A stretch of DNA of 64,000 bases, from the NCBI GenBank assembly GCA_030867875.1, contig JAOWCC010000091.1:1301464-1365463 (forward strand), in the 5' to 3' direction. This DNA is from Actinernus sp. WN-2022 (taxonomy: Eukaryota; Cnidaria; Anthozoa; Actiniaria; Actinernidae). Made by a program: the position numbers and the translations under genes. Below are positions 43,369 through 54,225 of this stretch, in pieces. Every line of letters begins with the position of its first letter. The first letter of the stretch is position 1. The notes beneath the pieces were generated by a model. It had not been told where the DNA came from, made no database searches, and saw only the letters and a list, made by a program, of their open reading frames with translations.

Positions 43369-44365
43369 TTACAGTCCAATATTCTTAGGCACTATTAGCC
43401 GTGCCTCAATTTTGTCACACACATAGCCGTCCTTGGCTGACTCAGATTTCCACCTGCCGTGGATTTTAAATAATCTGTCTGGTATGTTTAGATTCGCTGC
43501 TGCTGTAGCCCCTCCAGACCTAAAACTGTGGTTACTAAAACCAGAAGAATTTACTCCAACAGATACCAGATTAGCTTTAAGTATCTCTCTAGATCTGTTG
43601 GCGCTAAGAACTTTTGTAGAAAGAACGTTTCTTTTGCCTTGTTTGTCATATCTTACTGATCTAAATATGAAATCTTGTGAATTGTTAGGTATCTCTGCAG
43701 CACTCAAGTATTTAAGGAGAAAGGTATATGGGCATGTATCATTGCCCGTTTTGGCAATATAAACCCACGAACCTTCTCTGTATTTGTCTGTTTTGCTAAC
43801 TTCTACAAGGATCTTGTGGTACTCATCTTGGGTTACAATATTATTCCTCCTAATATTCAATAATTCAGAAATGCGGAAAAACCTCGCGTAAGAAAGTAAA
43901 CACATATTATACATATGAATCTAATGTCTACTAAGTTACTACTATCCCCATAACGCTAACAGAGTATCCTTAGAACCTCAGGGGTTATTGGTTCAGCTTT
44001 CTTAACAGCTTTACAATTAATACGGTTTGAAGCCTCTACGACTGATTTTACAAGAAACTTATTGCAAGCATTTCTATCCTCGAATCCTGCCAACTTATGT
44101 ATCCAATTTATTGCATAATACATGTTGTGTATGGTTGCCTTAGCCTTATTTTCTTCAAACATTGATTTAAGATACATAGCAACTGTAGTAGGTGTAGCGG
44201 GAAGGAAAGCATTTCTCATATTACTGAATTTACACCAATATTTGAACTTACAAAAGTTTCTACAGTAAGACAAAACAGTATTATCTGCTCTAGAATTTAA
44301 GGCAAGGAACCACAACTTCTGATCCGTCTGACAGTTTCCTTCCTGGTATGCAGCTGAAGTGATAT
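43369..44365 (-). pseudogene. DIRS-like tyrosine recombinase, broken
   Basis: Begins after a TTGATCAG acceptor-like site near 44366. The core-binding half reads WFLALNSRADNTVLSYCRNF through AINWIHKLAGF. The catalytic half has FFRISELLNIRR (first Arg), NHSFRSGGATAAANL (H-x-x-R), HGRW, and KDGYV with the candidate Tyr. It ends at 43369. Damage: TAG in frame near 43953 and a frameshift near 43912. Such enzymes integrate circular DNA copies in DIRS/Ngaro/PAT retroelements. It lies downstream of the RT gene, same strand, as expected for this class. Confidence 0.8.
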
Positions 44366-45032
44366 CTGATCAAAAATATAATAAGAATATATTAATAATA
44401 AATATAACTTTAACCATACCTAAACCAAAACAAATGTAATTGTATAGAGATTATATCGGTTGTCGATGTACTCTATCCTTTCTTTTCGAACGAAAGGCGG
44501 CCCAAACAGGTGTCGCCAATATCAACCTAGATAACTGATATAAATCTGAGTACCCAAGTGGGATTTTTTGTTGTTATTGTTGTTGTTGTTGTTGTTGTTG
44601 TTATTGAACTTCAATCTTGATGACAGCCCAAGTGGGACTTTACAGATAAAACAATAATGACCAGGTGGTCCCAGTAAATGCATACAAATAATATAATTAA
44701 TTAATTACAGAAACTAAGTAGTTTCTTCGATTTACTCAACAAGCTAGGATCCAGGTGAATCCGATATGACTTGTGTCAACTAACACCAAGTGGTTTACAT
44801 GCCAGGTAGCTCAGGTTTAAAAGATCAAATGATCTCGCTAAGTCGTACATGTATATAAGTACCAAAGTAGTAATATTTACATATTCCAGTCAGGTTCCAA
44901 GTGGACCCTGGTTAATGCGTATCAATATAACCTAGATAACGTCCAGGTGGGCGCTTGATCTGAAACATCCAACTAAGGACCGCAAACCATGATCATGCAA
45001 CTTAATGCAAGATAATTGTCCTCCGATGCGCG
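44366..45032. other. RT-recombinase spacer with (TTG)n and AAGTGG-type motifs
   Basis: A 667-base non-coding gap between RT-RNase H and the recombinase. It holds a (TTG)n run at about 44571-44603 and seven scattered copies of (C)CAAGTGG or CCAGGTGG, plus AACCTAGATAAC twice (near 44525 and 44928). DIRS-type elements usually have adjacent or overlapping genes here, so the spacer is unusual. Confidence 0.5.
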
Positions 45033-47027
45033 TCAATCAGTTATACTATTAAACCTTAGGAAAAGGACACCGGAGCGAAATTCAGGTGAACCAAACAAAG
45101 ATTTCTTGTTATGGCCAAATTCAAACACCTCTGTACCACACGGGATTTCACATATATCAGTAAATATGCACGATAACCCTCTATCTGTGTACACCATAGG
45201 CCAGAATACGGCAGAAGGCCATTTTGGTACCATAAGGGTACCTCTACACCCTGTGGCAACGACGTAATTAATAACTCTAGGGATGAGGAAAATAGGCGGG
45301 ACTACCCAATTATTTTCATTCGCCCAAGAAACAGAAAACGCGTCTACTACTTCAGTGCCCGGGCACCAAAACCTGCTGTTGAAGCGAGGTAATTGTGTAT
45401 TTTCATGATTAGCGAATCTATCCACAGAATGTGGACCCCACCTGTCCTCAATCACACAGAAGTATCTCGATCTAACTCGCCAGTCGTCGTAATCTACGAT
45501 TCTGCTCAAAAAATTTGCTCTTTCATTAAGTGATCTAGGGATCCATTCCACCTGGAGTCTGATATTATGCTGTACACATATGTTGAAAATACGAAGCGCG
45601 ATGCACTGCAAGTCTTCCTTCATGCTACCTACTTCGACTATTCTCGAAACGCTTTGATTGTCGTTATGCCATATAATCGTCTGACCTTTCAACATACTAA
45701 TGAAGGACTCCATACCGAGGGAGATGGCATAAAGTTCTCTGTAAGAAGAGCTACGTTGAGCTTCCGTGTCGCTCCACATCTTATGAGCAATTGCGTTATG
45801 AAATTCTAAGATGTAGCTTGCACAACCGGTAGAGCTCGCGTCAGAGTAACATATTCTAGAATAAACAAATTGCTGCTTAAGCATGCGTTTACTGTTCAAC
45901 AACAAAAGATTGTTTTTCCAGAAAGTTAACTCTATTAGAGTAGAGCTCGATAATTCAATCCTCGTATCCCACGAAAATCTTCTCAAAATATCGAAATGAG
46001 AATATCTGGTCATAATACGAGTAATATTACCAAGTACAAAACCCATGGAAATAACTTTTCCTACGAATTGTGCCACTTTTCTGGCTGTACTGAAAGAATG
46101 CAAAAGAATATTATCAATAATCTGTTGAGTACTGTGAATTCTATCTGCGGGAATAGCAATAACATGAGTAGACAAATCTATCATGTATCCCAACCACTCA
46201 AATTTGGTTGTAGGCTGCCAGACCGACTTCTTATCATTAGGAAGAAAACCCGACAATTTCAGAACCTTCTCGACATAATTAGACGACGTCTCGCAACTTG
46301 CCCAATCTCTGGCTGAACCGAGACCATCATCGAGATACACTGTAATTCTGACAGAATTCTTTCTCCAATATTTAACTAATTCACGGACCACTTTCGTGAA
46401 AATAAATGGAGCAGACGAAAGACCAAATGGAAGAACTGTAAAAACAAAGAATTTACATACTCCGTTGAAACACCAAGAAAATCCAAGAAAAGATTGATGT
46501 TCTACCATTATATCGATATGATGGTAGCCGGACTTAAGATCAAATTTAAACATGAAGTTATCATACGGAAGATAATTATTGGCTACTCTTATATCTTCAA
46601 ACTTGATCTTTTGCTTCCATATGTGGAAGTTAACATGTCTTAGATCGAGAATCAACCTCTTCTTGCCTGACGTTTGTTCCGATACAGATAATGGGTTGAT
46701 CACGATCGGAGGGATTACAACTTCTATAACACAGCCTGATTGAACAAGTTCTAATATAGATTCAGTTACAAATTCAGAATGCTTGTTTGCCGAATTATTG
46801 TTCTTAAATCTAGCAGGTTGTGGCGTGTTAATGAACGGAATAACATAACCTTTATCAATAGTATTGATAATGAAGTTACTATAGCTGTAAGCGTATCCTT
46901 CCAAAACTTGATGTTTTCTGAGCCTGCCTTTAACTGTAAAGGCACTAAGGCCTGTAGGATTAGTATCCAAACTGCCCTCAAACTCGAAATCTCTCATTAA
47001 CGTACTGATAATACTGGTTACCTTCAA
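45033..47027 (-). CDS. DIRS/Ngaro-type reverse transcriptase-RNase H
   Basis: 664 codons, intact. Fingers/palm motifs: KKRLILDLRHVNFHI, FKFDLKSGYHHIDI, LPFGLSSAPFIFTKV, and the active-site box YLDDGLGSA (residues 231-239). Connection/thumb region: FEWLGYMIDL. RNase H: CYSDASSTGCASYI (Asp 396), SSYRELYAI (Glu), WHNDNQS (Asp). It ends with a lineage-specific tail. The layout matches DIRS-group RTs, which make circular or rolled copies inserted by a tyrosine recombinase rather than a DDE integrase. The gag end lies immediately upstream in another frame. Intact while its recombinase is broken. Confidence 0.9.
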   Translation of the reverse strand: MKVTSIISTLMRDFEFEGSLDTNPTGLSAFTVKGRLRKHQVLEGYAYSYSNFIINTIDKGYVIPFINTPQPARFKNNNSANKHSEFVTESILELVQSGCVIEVVIPPIVINPLSVSEQTSGKKRLILDLRHVNFHIWKQKIKFEDIRVANNYLPYDNFMFKFDLKSGYHHIDIMVEHQSFLGFSWCFNGVCKFFVFTVLPFGLSSAPFIFTKVVRELVKYWRKNSVRITVYLDDGLGSARDWASCETSSNYVEKVLKLSGFLPNDKKSVWQPTTKFEWLGYMIDLSTHVIAIPADRIHSTQQIIDNILLHSFSTARKVAQFVGKVISMGFVLGNITRIMTRYSHFDILRRFSWDTRIELSSSTLIELTFWKNNLLLLNSKRMLKQQFVYSRICYSDASSTGCASYILEFHNAIAHKMWSDTEAQRSSSYRELYAISLGMESFISMLKGQTIIWHNDNQSVSRIVEVGSMKEDLQCIALRIFNICVQHNIRLQVEWIPRSLNERANFLSRIVDYDDWRVRSRYFCVIEDRWGPHSVDRFANHENTQLPRFNSRFWCPGTEVVDAFSVSWANENNWVVPPIFLIPRVINYVVATGCRGTLMVPKWPSAVFWPMVYTDRGLSCIFTDICEIPCGTEVFEFGHNKKSLFGSPEFRSGVLFLRFNSITD

Positions 47028-47330
47028 TGATTTCTCTTACTACTTTATTCTGGGCGATGAATTCAGTGCTGCCCACTTGTACCGCTGGTCTTGTTTGTAT
47101 AATCCCTGTAGTTACTGTACGTGTAGGACGGTCCTGGTGAGAAGTAAGCACTGGAGTTTGGGCAGTTGTTCCTCCAATGACCGGTCTTGCCACAGGCGAA
47201 ACAGACGTCGTTCTGGCTTTTACCAAAAACTTTTCTCGTTGTTGACGGACGAAAATTATTGAAATTTCCCGGTGAAATAGAAGAGACAGCAGTAAAACCA
47301 GTAGGGGGCGTTTGTCTTCTTACAATCTAT
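47028..47330 (-). pseudogene. Gag C-terminus with CCHC zinc knuckle (DIRS-like), partial
   Basis: Minus-strand frame RRQTPPTGFTAVSSISPGNF to the retroviral-type knuckle CFACGKTGHWRNNC (C-x2-C-x4-H-x4-C), then SSAYFSPGPSYTYSNYRDY. It opens after a TTTCCATAG acceptor-like site at about 47331, and nothing gag-like is visible further upstream, so the element appears 5'-truncated or the exon's partner is missing. Confidence 0.65.
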
Positions 47331-48187
47331 GGAAATTAAGGAACAAATTAACTGTCGTTTGATCCGCCTTTTGTAGTTGTGTCCATCACAAGATCAAGAA
47401 ACTGAAAAAGGACCAAAATCTGGGACCAGCCGACAAATTCAGAACATAAAGGATGAAAGTTAATCCGCCATACACTCCCCAGATTTTATGGTAGGGTAGT
47501 GCCGCCGAGGTCTCCGAAAACCTACCCTATCCTAGACATACAAATTCAAATTTTCCATACCCTACCACAGAATGAGACCTAAACCCAAATTTGTATGCCT
47601 ATTCCAGACCTAAAACCAAATCTACATGCCCTAATTAGACCTGGAACGTCGTGAACGTAATACATTTATGTTATATGCACAACCGAAACACCTGGATATT
47701 TCATCCACACGTTTATCGTGGTATTGGTTGCTGAAGGCTGGCGGTTGCTACAAATACGCACCCTACTCCAGACCAAACTAGCGAGAAACTATAGCCTATC
47801 TCAGACATCGTGGCTAAAAAAAACATACCCTATTCCACGGCACCCCAGGGTGGTACTCGAAAATGACGGGGAGGTCTGAAGGATTAATTTTTTTTGGGTT
47901 AGAAATTTTCAGTTTAGGGGGTTTTATTTGGGGGGGTAGGGGGTGAAGAATAAACCGCGTATTATGTAGGGATTGGCGTAATTGTCCTGATTTTTTTGGG
48001 GTTGCAAGTTAAAAAATGTGGATATTAATGTAAAATGTATGTGGGATCTTGTTTTGAGTATCCAAAAAAGGCCAGCGATTTTTGGGAGTGTAATGTTTGA
48101 AGCCAGGTATTTTTTGGGGTGCCAATTACTGAACCTCAGTCGGACCCCACCGTCAGAAAAATAGCAGAGTAACCCCTGGGCGAGGCA
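47331..48187. repeat. Decayed dispersed repeat (TACCCTATCC-type)
   Basis: No gene. Recurring TACCCTATYCYAGAC phrases about 60-90 bases apart between 47,480 and 47,850, ending near GGCACATACC. The same family occurs near 36.8 kb. Confidence 0.5.
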
Positions 48188-48193
48188 CATACC
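48188..48193. other. Target-site duplication CATACC, left
   Basis: CATACC directly before the left end; an identical copy follows the right end at 61346-61351. A related uninterrupted site, GGCACATACCTATATGG, is present at 36827-36842. Confidence 0.8.
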
Positions 48194-48672
48194 TATGAAG
48201 GGTGAACAGGGTCAAAAATGTCATTACATGGTTATACGTTTTATTGGGCCGTGTTGACGTTCTATTGGGTCGTGTGTCGTTTTATTGGGTCGTGTCGATG
48301 TTTCATTGGGTCGTGTTGTCATTTTATTGGGCCGTATTGACGTTTCATTGGGTCGTGTTGTCATTTTATTGGGCCGTATTGACGTTTTATTGGGTCGTGT
48401 TGTCAATTTATTGGGTCGTGATGTCGTTTTATTGGGTCGTGTGACCATTGTCATTTTATTGGGTCGTGTGGACGTTTCATTGCGTCGTGTTGTCATTTTA
48501 TTGGGCCGTATTGACGTTTTATTGGGTCGTGACGTCGTTTTATCCGATCGTGTCATTGTTTTATTGGATCGTGATGTTGTCTTATTTCATCGGATTGCCG
48601 TTGTTGTTTTATCGGGCTATGCGCCTTCACAACGTGTTACCTGCGGTCTCACCCATTAGTACCCAGGGCCTC
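48194..48672 (+). repeat. Left TIR made of ~21-bp ATTGGGTCGTGTTGTCATTTT units
   Basis: After a 45-base unique lead, about 15 units with a ~21-base period, each with ATTGG (inverted CCAAT; 14 exact) and, on the minus strand, AATAAA. The last part (48540-48672) is unique. The transposase ATG is 43 bases past its inner edge. Confidence 0.9.
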
Positions 48673-49542
48673 ATGTCCAAGGCGATCGACGCTAACCTAT
48701 TATTATAAACCATCATGGAAGCGCTGCGAGTGTACGGCAAAAGGTTTCTTCTTGATTTGGTGTCACAGTTGGAGAGGAACAGCGTTGTGCAGGATCAATT
48801 AGATAGTGTAAAATTTCGCCTGGATTGGTTTTTGGGTGTTTTGAGTCGATATGCTCAAGCCACACCAGATGTTGACCTTCCAGTAAACTCTCTTATCGAG
48901 AAGCTCGAGCGTGCACAAACCATCATGCTACAGCTCGATGAGGACATTTGTTCCGGTTACAGACCAGATAAAGTATATTCTGGATGCAAAGGAAGACCAA
49001 GTTTTGACATTCCTAAAGACCAACTTGAGATGCTTTTAGAATACAGCTTTTCAGTTCCCCAGATCGCTGAAATGCTTGGGGTTAGCCTCAGTACAATCAA
49101 GCGAAGATTTCGAGATTATGATCTTTCGATTTCTCAGACCTACTCCACTATTGGCGACAGTGAACTCGATGAAATAATGCAGCAGTTAGTAACTGAATTT
49201 CCGAATTGTGGTTACAGAAGGATGACTGGTTTGTTGCGTGGAAGAGGGATACATGTACAACAATTCCGTTTAAGAGAGTCCAAGCGAAGATCTGATCCCG
49301 AAGGAGTCCTGTTGCGTGCTTTGCAGTTGACACCAGTTTCCAGGAGGGTATACATATGGACGGTCACCACAAGCTGATTAGGTATGTCGGTAATGTTTAT
49401 GTGCTTTGTTTTATTTGTTGCTATTGCATGTACTGTAGATGCACTCATCCCTCTCCCTCCCTTTATATATGGTTTTCCCTTTATATATAATTATACCATG
49501 GTAGCCTCGGATTCTTTTGTTCTCCGAGGCACATTTAAACCA

Positions 49543-49663
49543 CTAATTTTCCCTGATGCAGGGATATTTAGAAATATGCATTGTTTCGAAATTTCCCGCC
49601 GGGAAATTTCGAGACAATGCATATTTCTAAATTTCCCCTGCATGCGTAATGAGGGAAAATTAG
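49543..49663. repeat. Hairpin MITE in transposase intron
   Basis: CTAATTTTCCCT...GGGAAAATTAG arms; inner arms AGAAATATGCATTGT and its inverse meet at CCCGCCGGG. A small GCCTCGG/CCGAGGC hairpin lies just upstream. Confidence 0.75.
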
Positions 49664-50146
49664 AAGAGAATGCAGGCTGGAAGTGAGAAGGTCAAAAGCA
49701 TCAACTCCTGCTCCCCTCTGGTAACACTAGCCCTGCGCTCCCGGATGAAAAATACTGAATCCAAACTGACCTGTCTTCATCATAACCTTCAATGTAATCC
49801 ATGTGGGATGACCTATTTCAATCTGCATATTCTTCTCTTAATTTCTCAAACCCGCTTCTTCCATGTGGGATACTTAAAACCATAAACGTGACGTAATTAA
49901 AATCCATTCATGTTCTTTGAATATTTAGTCAACCGCATAATTACATTGTATTTTAGTGTTATTCTTCTAAAAAACAACACGCTTTTCCCCAGGGGAAGCC
50001 AGGGTCGTTTAATCAATGGCGCTCAGTCAAGCATTAAACAAAACGTTTTCGAAAGCAACTCGACTGCGACGTCTTTAGTTTCGGCAGAGAAAACTAAACT
50101 TCTCAGAGATTTGTTCCGTTCCTCGGCGATCATGGTATAACAAACT

Positions 50147-50293
50147 TATACCATGGCATTTCGGGGTATTAGTGATTTAAATTGCCCCGAGAGCCGCGGG
50201 AAGATTTGTAAAAGCGGCCGAGGGACTTTTACAAATCTTCCCACGGCTCTCGGGGCAATTTAAATCACTAATACCCCGAAATGCCATGGTATA
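50147..50293. repeat. 147-bp near-perfect palindrome (fold-back MITE)
   Basis: TATACCATGGCATTTCGGGG...CCCCGAAATGCCATGGTATA with ~68-base arms nearly identical throughout and a ~15-base centre. AACTT flanks on both sides are compatible with a 5-bp duplication. Very young by arm identity. Confidence 0.85.
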
Positions 50294-52037
50294 ACTTATA
50301 AATATACATGTATTAAAGCTATAGTATACGAATATGTGCCACCCCCAAAGGCTATGGCACGGGAATGTTTTACCTTGTTGGTATGAATTATCTTAGTGCA
50401 TGTGATCTTAAAAACATGTACATGCATGTATGGTCCAGATTTTGGATTTATGGTCTGGAAAAGGGAACATTTGTACCCCCTACAATATCTGTCAATAAAA
50501 AACGTACCCCCTCTTCATCATCATTGTCATTGTTCAAGTTATGCTCAGTAGGTCAAATCAAAAGTCACCGTGTTGCATGAAAACATAAAACTGTACCCCC
50601 CATATTTAGAAATTACAAAAAATTTCCCCCCCAATTTCAACTGATTTTGGGAATTGTACCTCCCTGCAAATCCACCCTAGGTTGACCCAGTTCAGAGTTC
50701 ATTTGACTATTCTGTGTTCGACTCCCGCTTGCACTGAAAGCGATCGAGGTAAAGGCGACCCAACAAAACAGGCCATGTTTGACTTGATGTAGCTTGAACA
50801 TCAGACTTACTGCTCCAAAATAATTAACACTTTCCTCAAGCTTTGACAAATCATACTTACAAACTTTTTAAACATCATTGCATTGGATTGGTTTGAAAGG
50901 CAAGTAACTTAATACCAATCTTGGGCAAAACAGAAACCATGATTGTACGTATAGTTACCAGTTTCCCTGACCGAGATAATTTATGCAGAAAGGTTAACTA
51001 AAACAGACATGTATTATACACAAATCTCGATTTCTTTTGCCTGTGAAAGCACAGGTAGCCCACACATGACTACAGGGAGTCCAACTCAAGATTAGTATGC
51101 ATTTTCCTTCATCGAACGCAAGGTGTTACCTTATTCACAGAGATTTGGTACATTGTACTTCAATTGGACAGTGAATCTAAGTTTTATTTTCTCATACATG
51201 TAGATGGAAGTTCGTGATTCATGGTTGCATCGATGGCTATTCTAGAAAGATAATGTTTCTCAAGTGCAACACAAACAACAAGGCTCAAACTGTGCTCTGT
51301 GCCTTCTTAGAAGCTGTAGGTGAGCATGGATTACCATCAAGAGTTAGAGGAGACCATGGTGGTGAAAATGTTGATGTTGCCAAATACATGTTAAACCATC
51401 CAGAGAGGGGACCAGACAGAGGCTCATTTATTACTGGAAAAAGTGTGCATAATCAGCGCATAGAGCGACTTTGGGTTGATGTTTATGTTTGCTGTGTGTA
51501 CACATTCTATTGTGTATTTGATTTCCTTGAAAATGAAGGCTACCTTGACATAGACAATGATCTACAGATGTTTTGCCTGCATTTTGTCTTTGCCCCAAGA
51601 ATCAATGACTGCTTGGAACAGTTCATGAGTGGTTGGGATAATCACCCTATTGGAAGTGCTGGAAATAGGACTCCCAACCAACTCTGGATAAGTGGACTAT
51701 TTGGTATTGCAAATGGTGAAGGAGCTATTACTAAAGAGGTCTGGCTAAATTTAGATGAAGTGAGTATAGCTTTCATAAATTAAATTATTTCTAAAGCCTC
51801 CCCCCCCAAAAAAAATATTTTTTTGACTTAATAGCCTCCTGGGAAGTAGTAGAGTGAGGAAATAGAATACATCCATATCTCCTATGTGTGTCACAGCATT
51901 TTTACAGGTTAGGCTATTTTTAGATTTATTTTCCCAGCCAATTGGTGTAATGCACCGGTGGCAGAACAAAATGCTTGTGTTATATCAAATAATATGGCTA
52001 CTATATATGTTTTTGTGATTTTATTCCCGTAGGAATA

Positions 52038-52177
52038 ATTGAAGGGCTGTGTGCAAAAAGGGCATTAGTGATTCTTGATCACATTCTAAATTCTCCCTTA
52101 GAAAACAAAGAAATTGAAGGAGAATTTAGAATGTGATCAAGAATCACTAATGCCCTTTTTGCACACGGCCCTTCAAT
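52038..52177. repeat. 140-bp palindromic MITE, copy 1 (ATTGAAGGGC ends)
   Basis: The arms ATTGAAGGGCTGTGTGCAAA...TTTGCACACGGCCCTTCAAT are almost perfect inverses over ~58 bases. It lies in transposase intron 2. A decayed relative is at 56884-57024. Confidence 0.85.
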
Positions 52178-52739
52178 TGCAACTCATGAATAGCAGGAAA
52201 CCGGCCTAACTTGTGAAAATGCTGTTACATAGGTCTACAAATGTACCATGTGGGATGAACACTCTGGTTATGAGCTCTTGTCATTATAACGTTTTCTTCA
52301 AGGTTACAAGCACCTCCTATCCATCTATTTTTAAATTTTAACAGAGTGAACAAGAAAATTATGGGAGAGACTGTGAAGGGATGTTGCCAGAATCAACTGA
52401 AACAACTGTAATTGACATACCAAATGTGATGTGCCCATTGAGTGATACATCACTAACTGAACTGAGAACAACTATCAACCCAAAGCTTCCAAGTGCCAAT
52501 CGGGGCATTGATATATACTTAGAAACCATTGCCTTTGTCAGAGAACATGTGATGTAGATATTTCATAATCACTATTGCAGCCGAGTGATAGGGACCTTCA
52601 ACATACATTGTATTTTTCGTGCCCTGCTTCCCCTAACCCGTTGGCATTTACACACAGTACTTTGTTTATGTTCAGTTCAACTTGATAATGCAGCTACATG
52701 TACATGTATGAGATGCATTGACCAATCCCCAGCTTTTCA

Positions 52740-53728
52740 TTAAAGTGCATACTGTATGAATTAATTTATTTTATTAAATTTAAGTCTTCCCAGGGTCATT
52801 TTGTGCAATTAAAAATAAAATTCACAAGCGCAAACATGATTTTTTGTTGTCAAAGTCAGGAATATCATGCAACAATTTTTATTCTGTTAAAGATATGCTA
52901 ATCACATGCGTGACGTCAGTTGATTTGCACATTTATATTCATAAAAGTAAAAATATGGCTGATGGCAAGGCCACTCTAGTAAGACAGTTATTATGAAAAT
53001 TAGGCAAATAAAGCTGCACTGTATGTTATAGTATTTACGGAGAAGAATATTGATGTGCAAATCAACTGACGTCACGCATGTGATCAACATATCCAACGGC
53101 ACAAAAAAATGGCATTTCCCAAGACACAGTTGACTGCTTACCAAAGCCTTGGTTTGACTACTTGGTTTGTCTGTTGAGCGGGAGGTCGTGGGTTCAAACC
53201 CCGGTTGGACTAACACTCATGGTCTTAAAATAACTGAGTAGAAGGTGCTGCCTTTGTGAAACAACTGCAAATGGTTAGACCTTCACGTCTTCTCAGATAA
53301 GGACGTAAAATCGTAGGACTAGCGTCCCCAATTAGTTGCAAAGCTAAATACATTTGACACTTAAATAAAGTTACTTACTTACTTACATATTTTCAAGTCA
53401 TTTACTTTAACCACACATTTATTGGACAAGTAATGTATGGTTACTAATCAGTACACAATAGAGCATGGTAGGATTGCTAATTACACAATATATTCTCAAC
53501 TCATGGAGTCTATTTTCAGCACATGAAAATTTGTTTACACCTCCCTGGTCAACAGAGGCTTTGATAAGTACAGGCCAGGTTCAGTGAGCAGTCAACCATA
53601 TCTTGGGAAAGGCATATTGTCGCACGATATTCCTGAATTTGACACGAAAAAGAATCTTGTTTGCACTCTCCAATTTTATTTTTAATCAGGGAAGACTTAA
53701 ATATAAAAATAATTCATATACACTTTAA
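52740..53728. repeat. ~990-bp non-autonomous element with long imperfect TIRs
   Basis: The left end TTAAAGTGCATACTGTATGA...TTTAAGTCTTCCC and the right end inverted (TTAAAGTGTATATGAATTAT...TTTAAGTCTTCCC) continue through a shared TCAGGAATATC(A/G)TGC block. An inner inverted pair CATGCGTGACGTCAGTTGAT/ATCAACTGACGTCACGCATG lies at about 52906 and 53055. A half copy is at 16.44 kb. It contains a SINE. Confidence 0.65.
53115..53395 (+). repeat. tRNA-derived SINE with (ACTT)n tail
   Basis: A B-box-like GGTTCAAACCCC at 53191-53202 inside GTCGTGGGTTCAAACCCCGG, an unrelated body, and a 3' end TAAATAAAGTTACTTACTTA. The A box is weak. The layout (Pol III B box, body, short tandem tail) is that of a tRNA-derived SINE. 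Confidence 0.55.
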
Positions 53729-54225
53729 AGACAATAAAAAAAGATTGAATTCCAGTTCTGGACACCACTGGGCAACTACAATCAATTAACAACTTAAAAT
53801 TGCTTTATTATAACATACAGATTATTACAAACATCATGCCATATAAGTATAAAAATGTTGCCCAACCAAATATTTTTCATCATCTGGAGACCAACAATTT
53901 TTATACGTGTACATACCTTTCAGGTTTTCTAATGTGATGGGTGTCAAACATCTGACAGTAACTGGGTGGCTAATTTGATATTCTATAACATAGTTTAATG
54001 CAACTGATTGCCCACAACGATATTGTAAAGTATCAGATAATGGTGAAGTTGCTATACTGTAGTTGAAATATCAAGCAAACTATAATTATTAATATTTGCG
54101 AATGTGTAAATTAAAAAAACTTTAACTCCAATGGTTGCATCAGTCTTGTGCTGAAAGTGAAGGACTCCACTTTCATTACCATAACCAACCTGATTTCATT
54201 GAAACAATCTGTAAAACGCAACCTC

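Larger units (their letters stand above)
48715..52557 (+). pseudogene. IS3EU-like integrase-core transposase, 3 exons, internal deletion
   Basis: Exon 1 48715-49381: N-terminal helices, an HTH of the resolvase/IS3 type (FSVPQIAEMLGVSLSTIKRR), and an HTH-like block around GYRRMTGLLRGRGIHVQ, ending HMDGHHKLIR (first catalytic Asp). Exon 2 51204-51759 joins in phase: [27 protein letters not shown] (second Asp), [23 protein letters not shown] (Glu), [11 protein letters not shown]. Exon 3 52345-52557 is the short C-terminal tail ending AFVREHVM. Splice sites are GTATGT/GTAG, GTGAGT/AACAG. In exon 1 the expected ~8-10 residues between VSRRVY and HMDG are missing and the frame shifts, so this copy cannot make active enzyme as written. 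The enzyme would cut the TIR ends and insert with a 6-bp stagger. Confidence 0.8.

Noticed and set aside
45567..46316. Plus-strand frames over the RT gene
   Set aside because: Antisense shadows of an intact 664-codon RT-RNase H.
48224..48556. Open frames encoding RPNKTSIRPNKM-type repeats (both TIRs)
   Set aside because: They are translations of the 21-bp TIR array; the period is a multiple of three and other frames are also open. Not a protein gene.
50695..50706. TGTTCGACTCC resembling a tRNA B box
   Set aside because: No A box or cloverleaf could be built around it; treated as chance.
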